Shown: positions 23,061 to 34,870 of the stretch, one piece after another
How positions within the stretch are numbered: position 1 is the stretch's first letter
How the letters are laid out: every line of letters starts with the position of its first letter
The notes under the pieces: model-generated
What the model saw: only the letters and a program-made list of their open reading frames with translations
Database searches by the model: none
Told to the model about the DNA's origin: nothing
Assembly (NCBI RefSeq): GCF_040807025.1
Contig: NC_090947.1
Coordinates: forward strand, 4,836,001-4,900,000
DNA from: Struthio camelus
Taxonomy: Eukaryota; Chordata; Aves; Struthioniformes; Struthionidae
Length of the DNA: 64,000 nucleotides
Direction: 5' to 3'
Made by a program: the position numbers and the translations under genes

Positions 23061-24984
23061 TGACCTTACGTTTCCTCAGTCTTAGACCAAAAACTTCACA
23101 TCAGTGTTACCTGTTTTCCCAGACTGACCAAATCTTCCTTTGACTTATGCCCAGGGTGTAGGTATTTCAGAGAAAAATTTAGCCCCTATTAGCTGCTTCT
23201 AGACCTTTTATTTGTAGCATCAGCTAGCGTGAGGCACCCCACAACTGCCTGAATCACATTTATTTTCAGCATCTGAGGAGCTGGGTCATTACTGGTCTCT
23301 GCCGGTGGAATAAAAGTCCCTCCTCCGTGTCTACGTTTTCTGTGGAGCCACTAGAGAATTTGGGATTTCTGCAGCACAGGCGGCAATTAACCTCCACCCT
23401 AAATTTGGGTCACCTTTACACAGCAAGACATGCTGTCTGGTGTCAGACCCATCTGCGCTGATTTTCTTAAACAGCACTTCAAGCTTCCTCCTGCGCTCAC
23501 CTATTTCCAGTTTGTATTCAGGGAGAGCTGGCTTGCAACGGAGACAGAGGAATTCCTTTGATCCCACTAACTGCCTTGGTAGGAAGAGGTACAAAATAAA
23601 TATTAGCTTCTTGGGGCAACCAGAGCACAATGCTGACAGAGGGTTTGGAACTTAATATCAGAGGCAGCGCAGAAAATCCCAGGCTAACCAGTTTAATTAT
23701 GTGCTCCAGTGGTGTCACGTACTAATAAGAGTACGTGCTGATAGGCTGTTCTTTTCTGATGAAACCCATACAAAATGTACAGAGTCAGCTTTTCTGCCCT
23801 TTGGTTATGCCCATGATGGAGTTAACTGGGACAGCTACGCTTTTGCTGTTATTGTTCCGGGAGCCTTTTAAGGAGCGGAAGAATTGGGCCTGAGCCCGGG
23901 GGAACTGTGGCTAGCCTTATGGATGTCCGAAGACTTGGGCTGAGCTAAACTATAAGCATGGGAACAAGAGATAAAAAAAAAAAAATCACGGTCCCCACGG
24001 GGCTTTGCCAGAGGTGAGAGTTTCCAGCAGGGGAGTTTACAGACAGTATCTTCGGAGCGCCTGTCAGAAATGCTGCTGAAGAGGGAGACCTTCTAATTTC
24101 AATTCAGAATAAAAAGTCTTTCTGTCCAATACCTTGTATCCTCGTGTTTTGATTTTCTTTACTTCAAAGGAGAATCACCGTAGACATACAATCATTCCAC
24201 CCCTTTTGCGCCGGTATAGTGAATGGCCAAATGAGCAGTGCAGTTACCGGGAGCCTGCTCGTCCTGCGAGGAGGAGCTCGGGAAGGAACTGGAGAACTAG
24301 CAGCATATGCAAGTGAGTGATATGAACTTCAGTGAAAACAGTATCCTTTTCTTATCTGTACCCCCTGCTGAATTAACTTGGGCTTAAACCACCTCCACAG
24401 AGGCTTTTCTGTGGGGACAGGCTAAAGCTCAGGGTTCAAGCTCAGGCTAACAGGGCAAAGGAAACTCACCCTGTGTTAAGGTATGGTTCAAAAACTTTCT
24501 TCGTATTTTTGGTGCCCACACTTCCAAGATGTCCAAACTATTCCAGCCTTGGTGGGAAAACAGATTCCATATTTTTGATACTGTCAGTAGTAGAAACCAA
24601 GCAGAAGACCATTTATTTTGATGGAAAAAACCCACTTCGCTCCATTGTTTTTAGAGAAGATACTGTTCTCTGTTAATGAGAAGGAAAAAGATATCATCTC
24701 GGTACACTATAGTGCTGGGCTGTTTCCTCCGATCTCAAAGATTTCCACAAGTATCCTAACAGAAAGCTACACGTGGAAGTATGACTTCCATCTTCCTGCA
24801 CGCACATCTCCACACTGAGAGCGTCCCATGCAGGAGCAGTGAACTGCTCACAACTTGTCTCCAAACATCAAAAATACACAAGACTTTCGCTTCGAGGAGC
24901 TAATCACTACTGATCCAAAACCGCCTTTAGGGAAGAACGAGACTATTTTGTGCCAATAGTGTCAAAGAAGAAAGAACCAAGAAC
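23061..24984. other. Unique non-coding stretch
   Basis: A poly-A run lies at about 23973-23985. A minus-strand donor-like CACAGG/GTGAGTTT occurs at about 24470 next to a 62-codon frame of no known family. CpG is sparse. No repeat or gene is recognised. Confidence 0.45.
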
Positions 24985-25340
24985 CCTTGCTTGATTTTTT
25001 CCCTGCAAGGCACAGGTAGCCTCTGGAACCCACTGCCACCGAGGAATGTGAGCCTGACTGCTTAGCAGGAGCATGAAGAAATTAGGGATGACGACTGGAT
25101 CCACAGTTATCTAAATCAATGAGAGTAGTTGGAAAAGATATAAAATGTATTTCAGGCTGAAGCTGACCTTTAACTACTGCAGGCCAGAAGGAAATGTTGT
25201 TCTGAAGCAGACTGTCCCGAGAACTGGCTAATCAAGGGCTTTCCTCTGAAGCACACGCTAACGACCACTCCTGTAAACAAGAAACCAGCTACATGAACTG
25301 TTAGTCTAATCTTGGCTTGCCACGCCCGGTTCCTAAAGGT
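24985..25340 (+). mobile_element. Ancient CR1/L3-type LINE 3' end
   Basis: The order of short blocks follows the 3' end of an old CR1/L3-type LINE found widely in amniotes. The blocks are 'tggaacccactgccaccgag' (end of ORF2, W-N-P-L-P), 'tccacagttat', 'gagtagttggaaaagatata', 'tttcaggctgaagctgacct', 'ctaactactg'-like 'ttaactactgcaggccagaa', 'ggctttcctctgaagcac' and 'gttagtctaatcttggc' (family word ttggtctgatccagcatggc). There is no open frame. It differs in 3' UTR type from the 15141-15545 copy, so it belongs to another, much older CR1 lineage. Limits are approximate. Confidence 0.7.
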
Positions 25341-28004
25341 TTCATGCGCGTATAAATATATATATGCATATGTTATGTGTGTGTGTAGTTTAGCAGACAA
25401 AAGGAAGGACAGATGCTCCTTAGGAATTATAGGCAATCAGAATATCATCACCAAAGTTGTACTCAACCTAAGCTGTTACTATTCAGTCTTATTTGGATTT
25501 TACTTTTGTCCTGAGGAGTCCTGTAAAAATACCTGCCAATGAGCTGTAAACGAAGGAAAGACATTTGGAAACTAGTGTTCAGAGACTGGGCAAGAGGACT
25601 GGAAACTTTGGAGAGATGCTGTGCTGCTGTCCTGTCCTGTTTATCTTCTTTTCCTCTTCTTGCTCAGCTGGCCAGTGGTTAAGGAGAAGTATTTTGACTC
25701 TTGTGAGTCATACTTACCAGAAACATTTTGCTTTGGGCATTTCCTTGTGGTTGCCACAATCCTGGTCCCCCTTTCTTTTTGTCTTTCCTATTTAAACAGA
25801 AAGACACCAACTATTATGTAGAAATATTAGATGTTCTTGTACGAAGAGCACAGCATTCGTCATCTCCAAATGTTGCCGCTACAACAGTCCAAGAATGACT
25901 GAAAATAACATTTGTGATCGGAGAAGGACCCACACCATGAGCCACTGATGTTTGAGAGATTTCTGCACATGGCTTAAGCAGCTCCCAGCTCACGGGAAGG
26001 GAATGGTTAAGAAGCGGGAGAAAAAGTCTGCCTCTGGTCCAAACTCATATCTATACTGAACATGCGGAAGAAAAAATAACTATTTTCCAAAAACACCGCA
26101 TGGGAAAACACACATTGTTTCCTCCAATCTTCACTGTTATCTTATGGGAGAGCATGGTTTCTCCATGAGAGGAACTCTCACCCCTTATAGGCAGCTTCCC
26201 TGAAGGTTTCTAAGAGGATGAAAGGATTACACTTCCAGTGAAATGCTGTTGAGAGGGAAGCAAGAGGTCACACTGCACTATCTGTGTGGACCGCACAAGC
26301 TCCTTGCACATGGTATGCCTTGCCTCATGCTTCGGGTGCTGAAATCAGTGGAAAGTCCCTAGGGACTTCAAGCAACAGTGAATCACGGTCCCTTTTGAAT
26401 TTTGAATCACTAAGAAAATAACCTCCTTATGAGGGAGTTATCTGCAGTTTCAGAGAGTCACGTACAATCCCATGAGAGCTGTGGGCCTGCAGCAACCATC
26501 GGAGAAGAGGCACCAGTTCACAGCTGCTGACAACCAAGGCCAAAGTATTTAGCAGAGCTTTTGGGCCTAGCTCTGCCCTCTTCTGCATGTGTGACAGAAA
26601 GTGTGGCTTCGCTGGGCCTGGAAGGCACTTGCAAGGGCTTTCAGTTTCCATCTCCATTACTAAACACCAACAATTTCATTGCAGTCAACGGAAATCCACC
26701 ACACAGCCATGCTTGGGAATGGAACTTGGCCCCAAGCTACTTCTGATCCACCAGCGTAAACAATTGCCAGATGTACCGATTATCTGACATAGTTCTGAAA
26801 TCCAGAGTGATCACCTAGCTCAGGAACAGGTGACTCGTCAGTACCGCTACCTGCTGTCCCCTAGGTTTCTAATTGTTCCCTATGACCTTTCTCAGTACCC
26901 TGTCCTTAACTGAGGGCAAGCACTTCCTTCTTGATGTCTACCGTTTGCCAATGTTGTAGCTGTGTGGCTCCCGAACTTTGAGAAATGAGCCACTCTCAGT
27001 CCTCAGCATTTCTCGTTTCCTCAACAGTTGTGCAAGCGAACAGCTTATGAGGCTGGTGTCTCGAAGGTCACTTTACAAGGCCTAGCAGACAGCCAGCAAA
27101 CTTCAAATAAGATCTGGAGCCACTGCGCAAGTGGAAACTATTAATAAGCACATGCTGCAAATCCACATAACTCCACCCAAAAAGTCAGTGGGGTTATCCT
27201 TTCTTTCTCCAATACACTATCTCAGGCTCTGAGCTATGGTAACTATTGGAAAGAGCTAGAGGTTTAGATCATAACCACTGTCTTTTGCAGGGTACATTAT
27301 AAGTTATAATAATATTTTAAAAAACCAACCCTTCCCATGGCTTTCTGATTCCTGTAATAACTTGTCTCACACCCTGGCACACAACCATGTTTTGCCTGCT
27401 GCACTATCGATGCTTTGACTGCTCAGATTGTCTACTCGCTCCAGTAAGAGCCTAAAGCTTTCGTTCCCTAAGAGGCTTATCTTAGTCCGTGGAGTCCAGC
27501 AGAGGATGTCTGCAGCAGATGTTTTCCCATTTTTGCTCAAGAAATAATCTCCTGCTGAAAATCTGTCCTCCCACCTCCTGAAATTAGTAAAGAAATCATT
27601 CCTGAGTTGGTCTTTTCTTGCATATCTCTGATTGACCCAAGCCAGGCAGAGCTGTTTTCATCCTCATTTTAATTTGTCTGGACTGGGACATGACGTTCAG
27701 AACACCGTTCAGACTTGACTCTGCTATATTTAATTTCACATCCAAAGTAACCCTCAGGTTTGCAAAAGGAGCTCAAGCTGAGATTTTCAACTGTGCGCCA
27801 TTCACAAATGAGAACAGTGTTACTAGCTCACACCCCTCCAAACACCAAGATATACAACAGCATTTCCAAGACAAATACAGTATCACGTACTTTGATACCT
27901 AGATGAAACCAGACTTGCTTTAAGTGACAGCAATTCTCATCCAAGAGGGCTGGGTATGTCTCACTGTTCGAATAGGAAAGGGATTTTTTTTAGTGACACT
28001 CAGT
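25341..28004. other. AT-rich unique stretch with ancient repeat motifs
   Basis: A TA/TG microsatellite runs at about 25354-25387. Near 26340-26355 and 26670-26690 there are diverged copies of the dispersed 'gaagtcaatggga'-type motif. No exon or RNA gene was recognised. CpG is rare throughout. Confidence 0.45.
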
Positions 28005-28060
28005 GGCCTCATACTTGGCTTGAGCGTATGGGTCTGGTTCAAATCCTGCAGTCAATCCTT
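28005..28060 (+). mobile_element. tRNA-derived SINE scrap (B-box bearing)
   Basis: The sequence 'gagcgtatgggtctggttca' followed by aatcctgc contains GGTTCAAATCC, an exact Pol III B-box. It is preceded at the right spacing by 'cactcagtggcctcatac', which recalls the MIR head. A flanking A-box is imperfect and no cloverleaf folds, so this is a SINE remnant rather than a tRNA gene. Confidence 0.4.
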
Positions 28061-31000
28061 GGCCATCTTTGGTACGAATTTAAAATAAACCTCAGGCTGC
28101 TCTAACTTACGCTAAGCATCTGAACTAATGCCAAGCCAACTCGGGACGCAGAGAATCAAAAAGTGACTGGGAGTCATATTCTCCCTTTTGCTCTCCTGAT
28201 GATAAATGCACTGCTGCAGATCTGAGCTACAAAACGAACAGATTCAGGAAGCAGGCAGAAAATGAAACCATCCTATGACATCCCTTAATTCCCTGTCTGC
28301 AGTTTCAACAGTACAACTAGTGAACATTGAAACTTTGGGGTAGAAATCTGTAAACTTGACTATTTCCACTGACACAAAAATCATTCCACCCAGGGAAATT
28401 TCTGCAGTGCAGAACCTCTAGTTTCGCTGATGAACATCATTTCCTGCTATCCTCTGCAGGCCGAGTGCCTCCCATGATACGTCAGCGTCCTACCACAAGA
28501 AAAGCCAAGACGGGAAAGCATTGTGGGAAACGCCATATGGCTGAGAAAGCTTGGCGGTATAATGTGTCTGTGCTAGAGCTCTCCTGAATTATCACACCAT
28601 CATTTCCAGATTAAAAAATTGTGGTTTGGGGCTCCAACCACAGGAAGGATTTCTTGAGTGCTCATCTTAAAGCTGAAAGTTAGAAATTTTCTATGGATAC
28701 TTTTCCGTAGTTCACAATCTTTTCATTAAAAAAAAAAAAAATTTACTTTTTAAAAGTCTGATTCCCTGTCAAAAAACTAATTGGCTAGAGCACTTCTGAT
28801 CAGCTATAGATGTGTCCCAAAGTTATCTCATTCTAAACACCTTAAATGATCCCTGGCAGCAGATGAAAGCCGATATCCCAATCTCAGCTAAGCAAATGAT
28901 GTTTGTGGGAGGTACAAGGCGTAATGTAAAGCCCAAAGAAGGTGGAGGGAATGAATCGCTAGTCTGGGGGCCAGTTGCTGTTTCTCAGCTCTACTCTCAC
29001 TTTTCTCATGCAGCACTGTGGGAGGCATTTCTGTGAGACATGATAATAAAAGCTGGGATGTTTTTCATAGTCTGCCACCCAAATTTTTTTCCTGCTTTCT
29101 TTGCTTTTGCTGTAGATCCCAGAGACCAGATGTCTCCTGTTAAATAAAGGATAACTTGTTTAACTTCTCTTTGGGGTCATATTTGGGGAAGGAAGGGGGG
29201 AAAGTGGAAGTAAGGAAGGGAAACCCCTGTGGTTTTTTTTTTTTTTCCCCTGTGCTGTCCTTTCTTGGAGTTGGCATGCTTCTTCCCGGGGTTTTCGTCA
29301 AGCTCTGAGGCTTTCGAATAGGAATAAAGTCCTTGCAGGTCCACAGATAAGACACAAAAAGCATATATTGGCTATGTCCACATGGCAGTGCAGGAGAGTC
29401 CCGTGGCCCCCTCGCCGGACCCACTCGGCAATCTCCTGCCAGAGCAACCCTGCTCCTGGCTCTGGAATTACCTTGAAGGCACTAGCAGAGAGGAAACGCA
29501 GATAAAACTCTGCACTTTATAACATACCCCTATGAGGGCAGCTACCCGGCATATGGACAGGAACTGGAGTACTGTATTTTACTTCGCTACCCGCTGTGTC
29601 TCCTATCTGCTCCAGGCTTCAGGCTGCTTCTGCATCACTCAGCTAAAGGATGCACAAACATAATCCCCAGCCACCCCAAGGCACGCGAAGCTCCTTCAGC
29701 AGTCCTGCACCTAAGAGTGACCTGGGTACTCGGTCATTCGGAGGACCTTTGTCTCGTAGAGGACCATTCGCACTTTCTGCGTTTGGGCAGACCCTTCTCT
29801 GGAGCAGGCATGCTGCTCCCTCACGCTCCGAGCCTTGACTCAAGTGGGGCAGCGCCGTGAGCGATGACGCAACTCCTCCACCTCTCCAGCTGCCTACACT
29901 CTGACAGTAATGAACCATGGCTCTGCGCTGTGGTGCCTGCTGATTACAGATGTGTTAGTCATCCCGCTGTTATTTGTGCTTCTGTGTCTGGCTGGGTTCA
30001 TCTGCTACTCCTTGTAACGTACTGACAACATAAGCCATCTTCCTGCACAGTGAATTCTCATGCTTAGCAGAACGGGAACCCAGTCCCCAGTTTGAGCCTC
30101 TAGATGTTACTCTGTGCAAATGCCATTATTCACAATAGAAGTTCTACTCCATAAATCATTTCCCTGGCAGTGTCTTGAGAATGGGATAGGGACCTCACTT
30201 ATTTTCCACTGGTTCAGAGCACATGACTGAAGGAGACCAGCTGGGGAACTGAGATCACGCCGCAGAAATCCCGGACAAGCCCATCAGAGGTGTTTAGCCC
30301 ACGACAATCCACAGATCAACCACCCCACACTCACCACAAGCATAAGATCTAACAAAATAAAGATGACCAAAATCCTCAGAAACCCTCAAAAACTATAACA
30401 CGGTACTGGAAGAAAGCAGGAGAGACCACAGGCATTTTGGTGTCCTTAAGTCTTGCAACAGCAGGAAACGCGTACGTCTTTGAGAAACAGACTACAGCTC
30501 GTGTTACGGAAAAAGGAAAAAAGACAATGATCCATCCTAGTTTGATACGGCATATTCTTTCCTGGGCCCTTGCTCTGGTGATTGGCTTAAACCTGAGAAG
30601 TGAGCAGGACAAACCAACCAGATATATGGTAAAACTTTCATTACCATAATAGAGACCTCACCTAGGATGAATGGCAGCACGGGGAAAGCCTGTAGTTAGT
30701 AAAGATGCAGACATATTTTCTCCAAGATTGTCCTTTCTATAGCCCAGTATAGCTCCCAAATCCTGATAAGTGTGTGCAGCCAGAGGCAGTCGCGAAGGCT
30801 GGAGATCTGAGAGCGGAGCTGATCAGGAAGGGATGTGGTGCAGCGTGAGCAGCAGCTGGAGAGAAGAGACACCAACGCTCCGGCTGTCTCGTTGCAGCTA
30901 ACGGCTCCCTTTATCGTGAAACTACTGACTCCAAAAAGCTAAATTTCAGTGTCTTGATTATAATATCTGCCCGAATCTGGAGCTGGCTGGCTGCTATTTA

Positions 31001-34000
31001 GTAGGCTGCCATATTCAGCCATCTGCAAATACAGTGAGGCCCCCTGGTAACACGGATGCCGTGGAGAATTGCCACACGGCCGACACAGATACCAAACTCA
31101 CGCACCAGCAAATGTCTAAGCTTCTTGGCCCCACTGTAGTAGCCCTCGTGGGCCAAATATGCAAACAATTTCTCTGCGTTTCCTCAGATATCTACAGAAC
31201 CACCGATATCAGAAAGAATTTCTGTCGATGCAAATGCAAGGACGTTTCAGGGTTCATTGGCACTGAGGCACGGTAAAGCAAAAAGATTGCCGCAGCAGCT
31301 GCAGATGTGCAGAACAGCTGAAGGACCACCACCTGCTCTTTAACTCTTCAGAGCTTCCTTTACTCTTCTGACACTTGCGGCCTCCATCCATTAGGACTCC
31401 AAGAGTCCTAATGAAGCTCATTTCCTCCATCTTTCCCAGACTTAGGAAGTGTCAGCTACTCCGTGAGGATTTATTAGCTCCCACTGGGAGAAAGGAACAG
31501 AGATTCACATGAGTCATTAAGCTTAAGTCCTGCCTGCAGGATGACCATAAAAAATGATATTTTAGAAGGGTTTTCGTTGGCACTGCTTACCCAGTTGAAT
31601 ACTTATAGCGTAATTACTAAGGGAAAAAGGATGTTTCCCAAAAATACTCCACAGAACCCAAACAAACGACACACTACATTTTTGCAAATTATTTATGGTG
31701 GGATTGGCTGTTCTACTCAAAAAAGCTAGTGAGATCAGGTTGTCTGGGTCCACAAAAGCAAAGTTCTGCCCCAAGGCCTCTATTTTAACTTAAGGGTGAG
31801 CATCAAAAAGACCTACTATCCGCTGCAGAGGCCATTAGCATAAAAATTAGACCTGGTCAGAAACTTTTCTCAGAACTTCTTATTCTTTTGTGTGGCCTAA
31901 AATCACAAACTCAAAAAAATTCTTCTTTTTTAATTTTCTGCCAACAATAGGAAACCTGAAACTTTTAACCAAAAAGCATTCATGCAATATTTCCCCGATT
32001 TTTTTCCTTCCCAGTATTTTTACTAGATCTAATAAAAATATAACATAACTGCAAACGATTTTTAGCACAAACCACCATCAGCAAACTCCTTAAATCTTTA
32101 ATTGTCTCCCCACAACAGAATTTCCCCCTCCTACAGTTTCAGTACCACCACCGTAATTAGCCCAGCTTCCCAAAATGCTCTGACTTGGGTTTTCTGGCTG
32201 CCTCTTCACTGACTCAGAGGGAAGCCCTGGGCAGCAACTTAAAGGCAATGCTCTCCATCTGTCCATAATGTCCCAGACACTGGATGTGGCACAATATTAA
32301 TGCAACACAATGACATCCACATGCTATACCTGTGCAGTAAGCTGGTCAGATGGCCATGGGGCCGCTTTGTGCTCCCACCCTCCTTGTGTTCGGCTCACCG
32401 TACTTTGTCCTCTGCCTAGCTATCTATCAAGGCTCCTTCTGCTTCGCTTACTCTATCCAGTCCCTTCTTCTAGCTACTGTCAGCATCACTAGCTTGGCAA
32501 AGCCTACTGTCACAGTGGTGGGGACTAAGGCTACATCCCCAAAAGACAAAGATGCAAACCCAAGCACTGATGCACAGTCATCCAAATCACAAAACTCTTA
32601 GCAAGGCACCTAGCATGGTTCAACCCAGGCCAGCTAGCACTGTCCTAGACAACACCCAGAAACAGTTCAGGCATTGGCATGGAGAGCTCCCCATGAGAGA
32701 GTTTAGGTGTAGACATGTGAGCTGTGCTCTGCCAGCTGGCCTTAGGGCTTCGAACAGTCCTGTGCCATTTTATTTGTTAAATAGCTGCAGGAGCCACGAC
32801 TGATGGGACTCCTTGTCTAGGGTGATGTGGGAGATCACAGAGTACACCTAAGGGAGTCGAACTGCATGAAGTACAAGAGCTGAAAGGCTGGGTTAGGTAC
32901 CCGACTAAGAGCCCCAAGTGATGGGCGGCATTCCCTAAGGTTACCGTTCCTGGGGTGACAGTGTTGCAGAGATGTCTGTTGTGTTGGTACAGATGAAGAA
33001 TCCCAAGTGGGACTAACAGGGTCTCATCAGGGTGGTCTGGACACAACCCATCGGTGAGACAGAGTAATTACAAAGAGAACATCAACCATACTGTGCAAGC
33101 TCAAAATGAATGAGCACGAGTACCTCAGCCTGCTGCTACTGCATAGCACGTGGCTAGAAAATCATCTTGTCATACAAGCGTTGCTTTGTAACTTGTTGAG
33201 AAATATAGGGTCCTTGGAATTTCGCTCAGTCAGAACCATTAGCTTCTGATGACCATCTAAGTGATCCCACCAGGGCAACAGGAAGAATTCATCGTACTGA
33301 GAAAACATGCTATAATTAGAGATGGGTTAAAAACAGATGGGCAGACCTCATCACTTGTTTTTTGTTTGCTTTTGCAAAACCAATACCAAGAATGGTTTGG
33401 CTGCAGGCCTCATTTCTGAGCTCATAATATTCATGGGTGGATCTGGAGATCAGAGAAATGGTTTCTGTTAAGAGCTGTCGGCAGAAAAAGAGCAAACTGT
33501 ACTATCCATTCCAGCATGCTCCCGTGTTTGTATAACTCAACCAGCTCTGACCATCACCACATGCATCACTCCTGGTTTGGAAATGAAATGTCTGAATGAC
33601 TCTGTGAAGCTGCTTCACTGCACTTCAGTGCTGGAACATCCTTTCGATATTCTTACTGGGACTCCTTGGAAGATGCACCCGATCTTCAGCCAACGATCAT
33701 AAGCTCTGTAAGGTATTTGTAGAGTGGCACAGTGCATACTAGCACTGTAGGCTACAGAGTCTTCTCAGGTGTGAATGAGGAGCTCAGTCCCACCTCTTGC
33801 TTTGGCCATGGAGGAGAGGATCCTCTCCCCGTTCGGATAGCTCCCCAAGTCCCTTGATGTGGCAGTTTGTGTATATCATACCATCTTTGGAGGTAGAAAA
33901 CCAACTAGGACCTCCAAACTAGAAACACCTGATTTCCCAAAAGTGAGGCAGGAAAGCAAAGAAGGGACCTGACGGCAGAGGTAACTCCCCTTCCGCCCTC

Positions 34001-34789
34001 CTCTGTCCCACTCATATCTATGCAAGTCAGCATGTACCTGTGTGTCTGACCAACGTCTCACCAGGTTTTTCCCAAGGGTAATGCTGCTAAGTTCAGCGGC
34101 ATCGTTTGAAACACATCTACGTGATCTGACAAATGCATAAGCCCCTGTTTTTTAGGAACCCTAATAAGTCTCTAGTTAATGTGGAACAAGAGAGGTTTCA
34201 GTGCCGTTACCATTGCAGAATTTATTGTGGATCCCGCAGTTTTCAACTTAATCCAGGAAAACGCTTAATCACAAATTTATCTTCCACGTCACTGACATCC
34301 ACTGGACTGTATCTGCAGCAACTCACTGCTTTATAAAGCATTAATCAATAGAAATCCCTTTTTTTTTCCCCAGTGTATTAACTTTTAGGGAAAACAGTGT
34401 CTCGGCTCTGTTTGCCATTTCACCATTCCAGTATCAAGTGATGGAATATTATTATTAAATGTGTTTCCTCAGGCCTTATCGCTCTCACATAATGGGTTCT
34501 TTGTTTATTAGGAAACGCAAAGTCTTACTGCAAGAAACATCTTCTTAGTCATTTATTGTTCTTCCCAAGCATGAAAGTTCTCAAGCTAAAAGATCTAGGG
34601 CTCCCCATAACACTCTGCACAGACTGATCTAGGGACAGAAACAATCTTTCAAAACAGCTATTGCTACAGAAGACTAGCAGTAACAATTTCTGCACGTACT
34701 TCAGTCGTCAGCAAGGCTGAACCCAGATCTGTGGAGATCGTGCTTTGGTATAAGATGGTATTTAAGCCTCCAATCCAATCATTCCTATG
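28061..34789. other. Long AT-rich stretch without recognisable genes
   Basis: A poly-A run lies at 28728-28741 and poly-T at 29233-29246. CpG is rare except for a short patch around 29680-29880. Sequence around 34340-34560 is AT-rich and dense in homeodomain-like ATTA words, and includes a good acceptor-like tract TTTTTTTTTCCCCAG near 34371. Nothing here can be called a gene. Confidence 0.45.
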
Positions 34790-34870
34790 CGATGCTTCCA
34801 GCCAGGGTGTGAACCCACGCCAAACTAAGTTATTCGCAGTCCTATGTCCTGTCCACTGCATTGGATCAGA
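34790..34870 (-). mobile_element. tRNA-derived SINE scrap
   Basis: Read on the minus strand, 'gtggacaggacataggactg' and then 'tggcgtgggttcacaccctg' follow the order of MIR/tRNA-SINE heads (agtggttagagcacaggactgg ... cctgggttc...cccggctc). The B-box is one base off consensus. The copy is short and diverged, and the family is uncertain. Confidence 0.4.
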
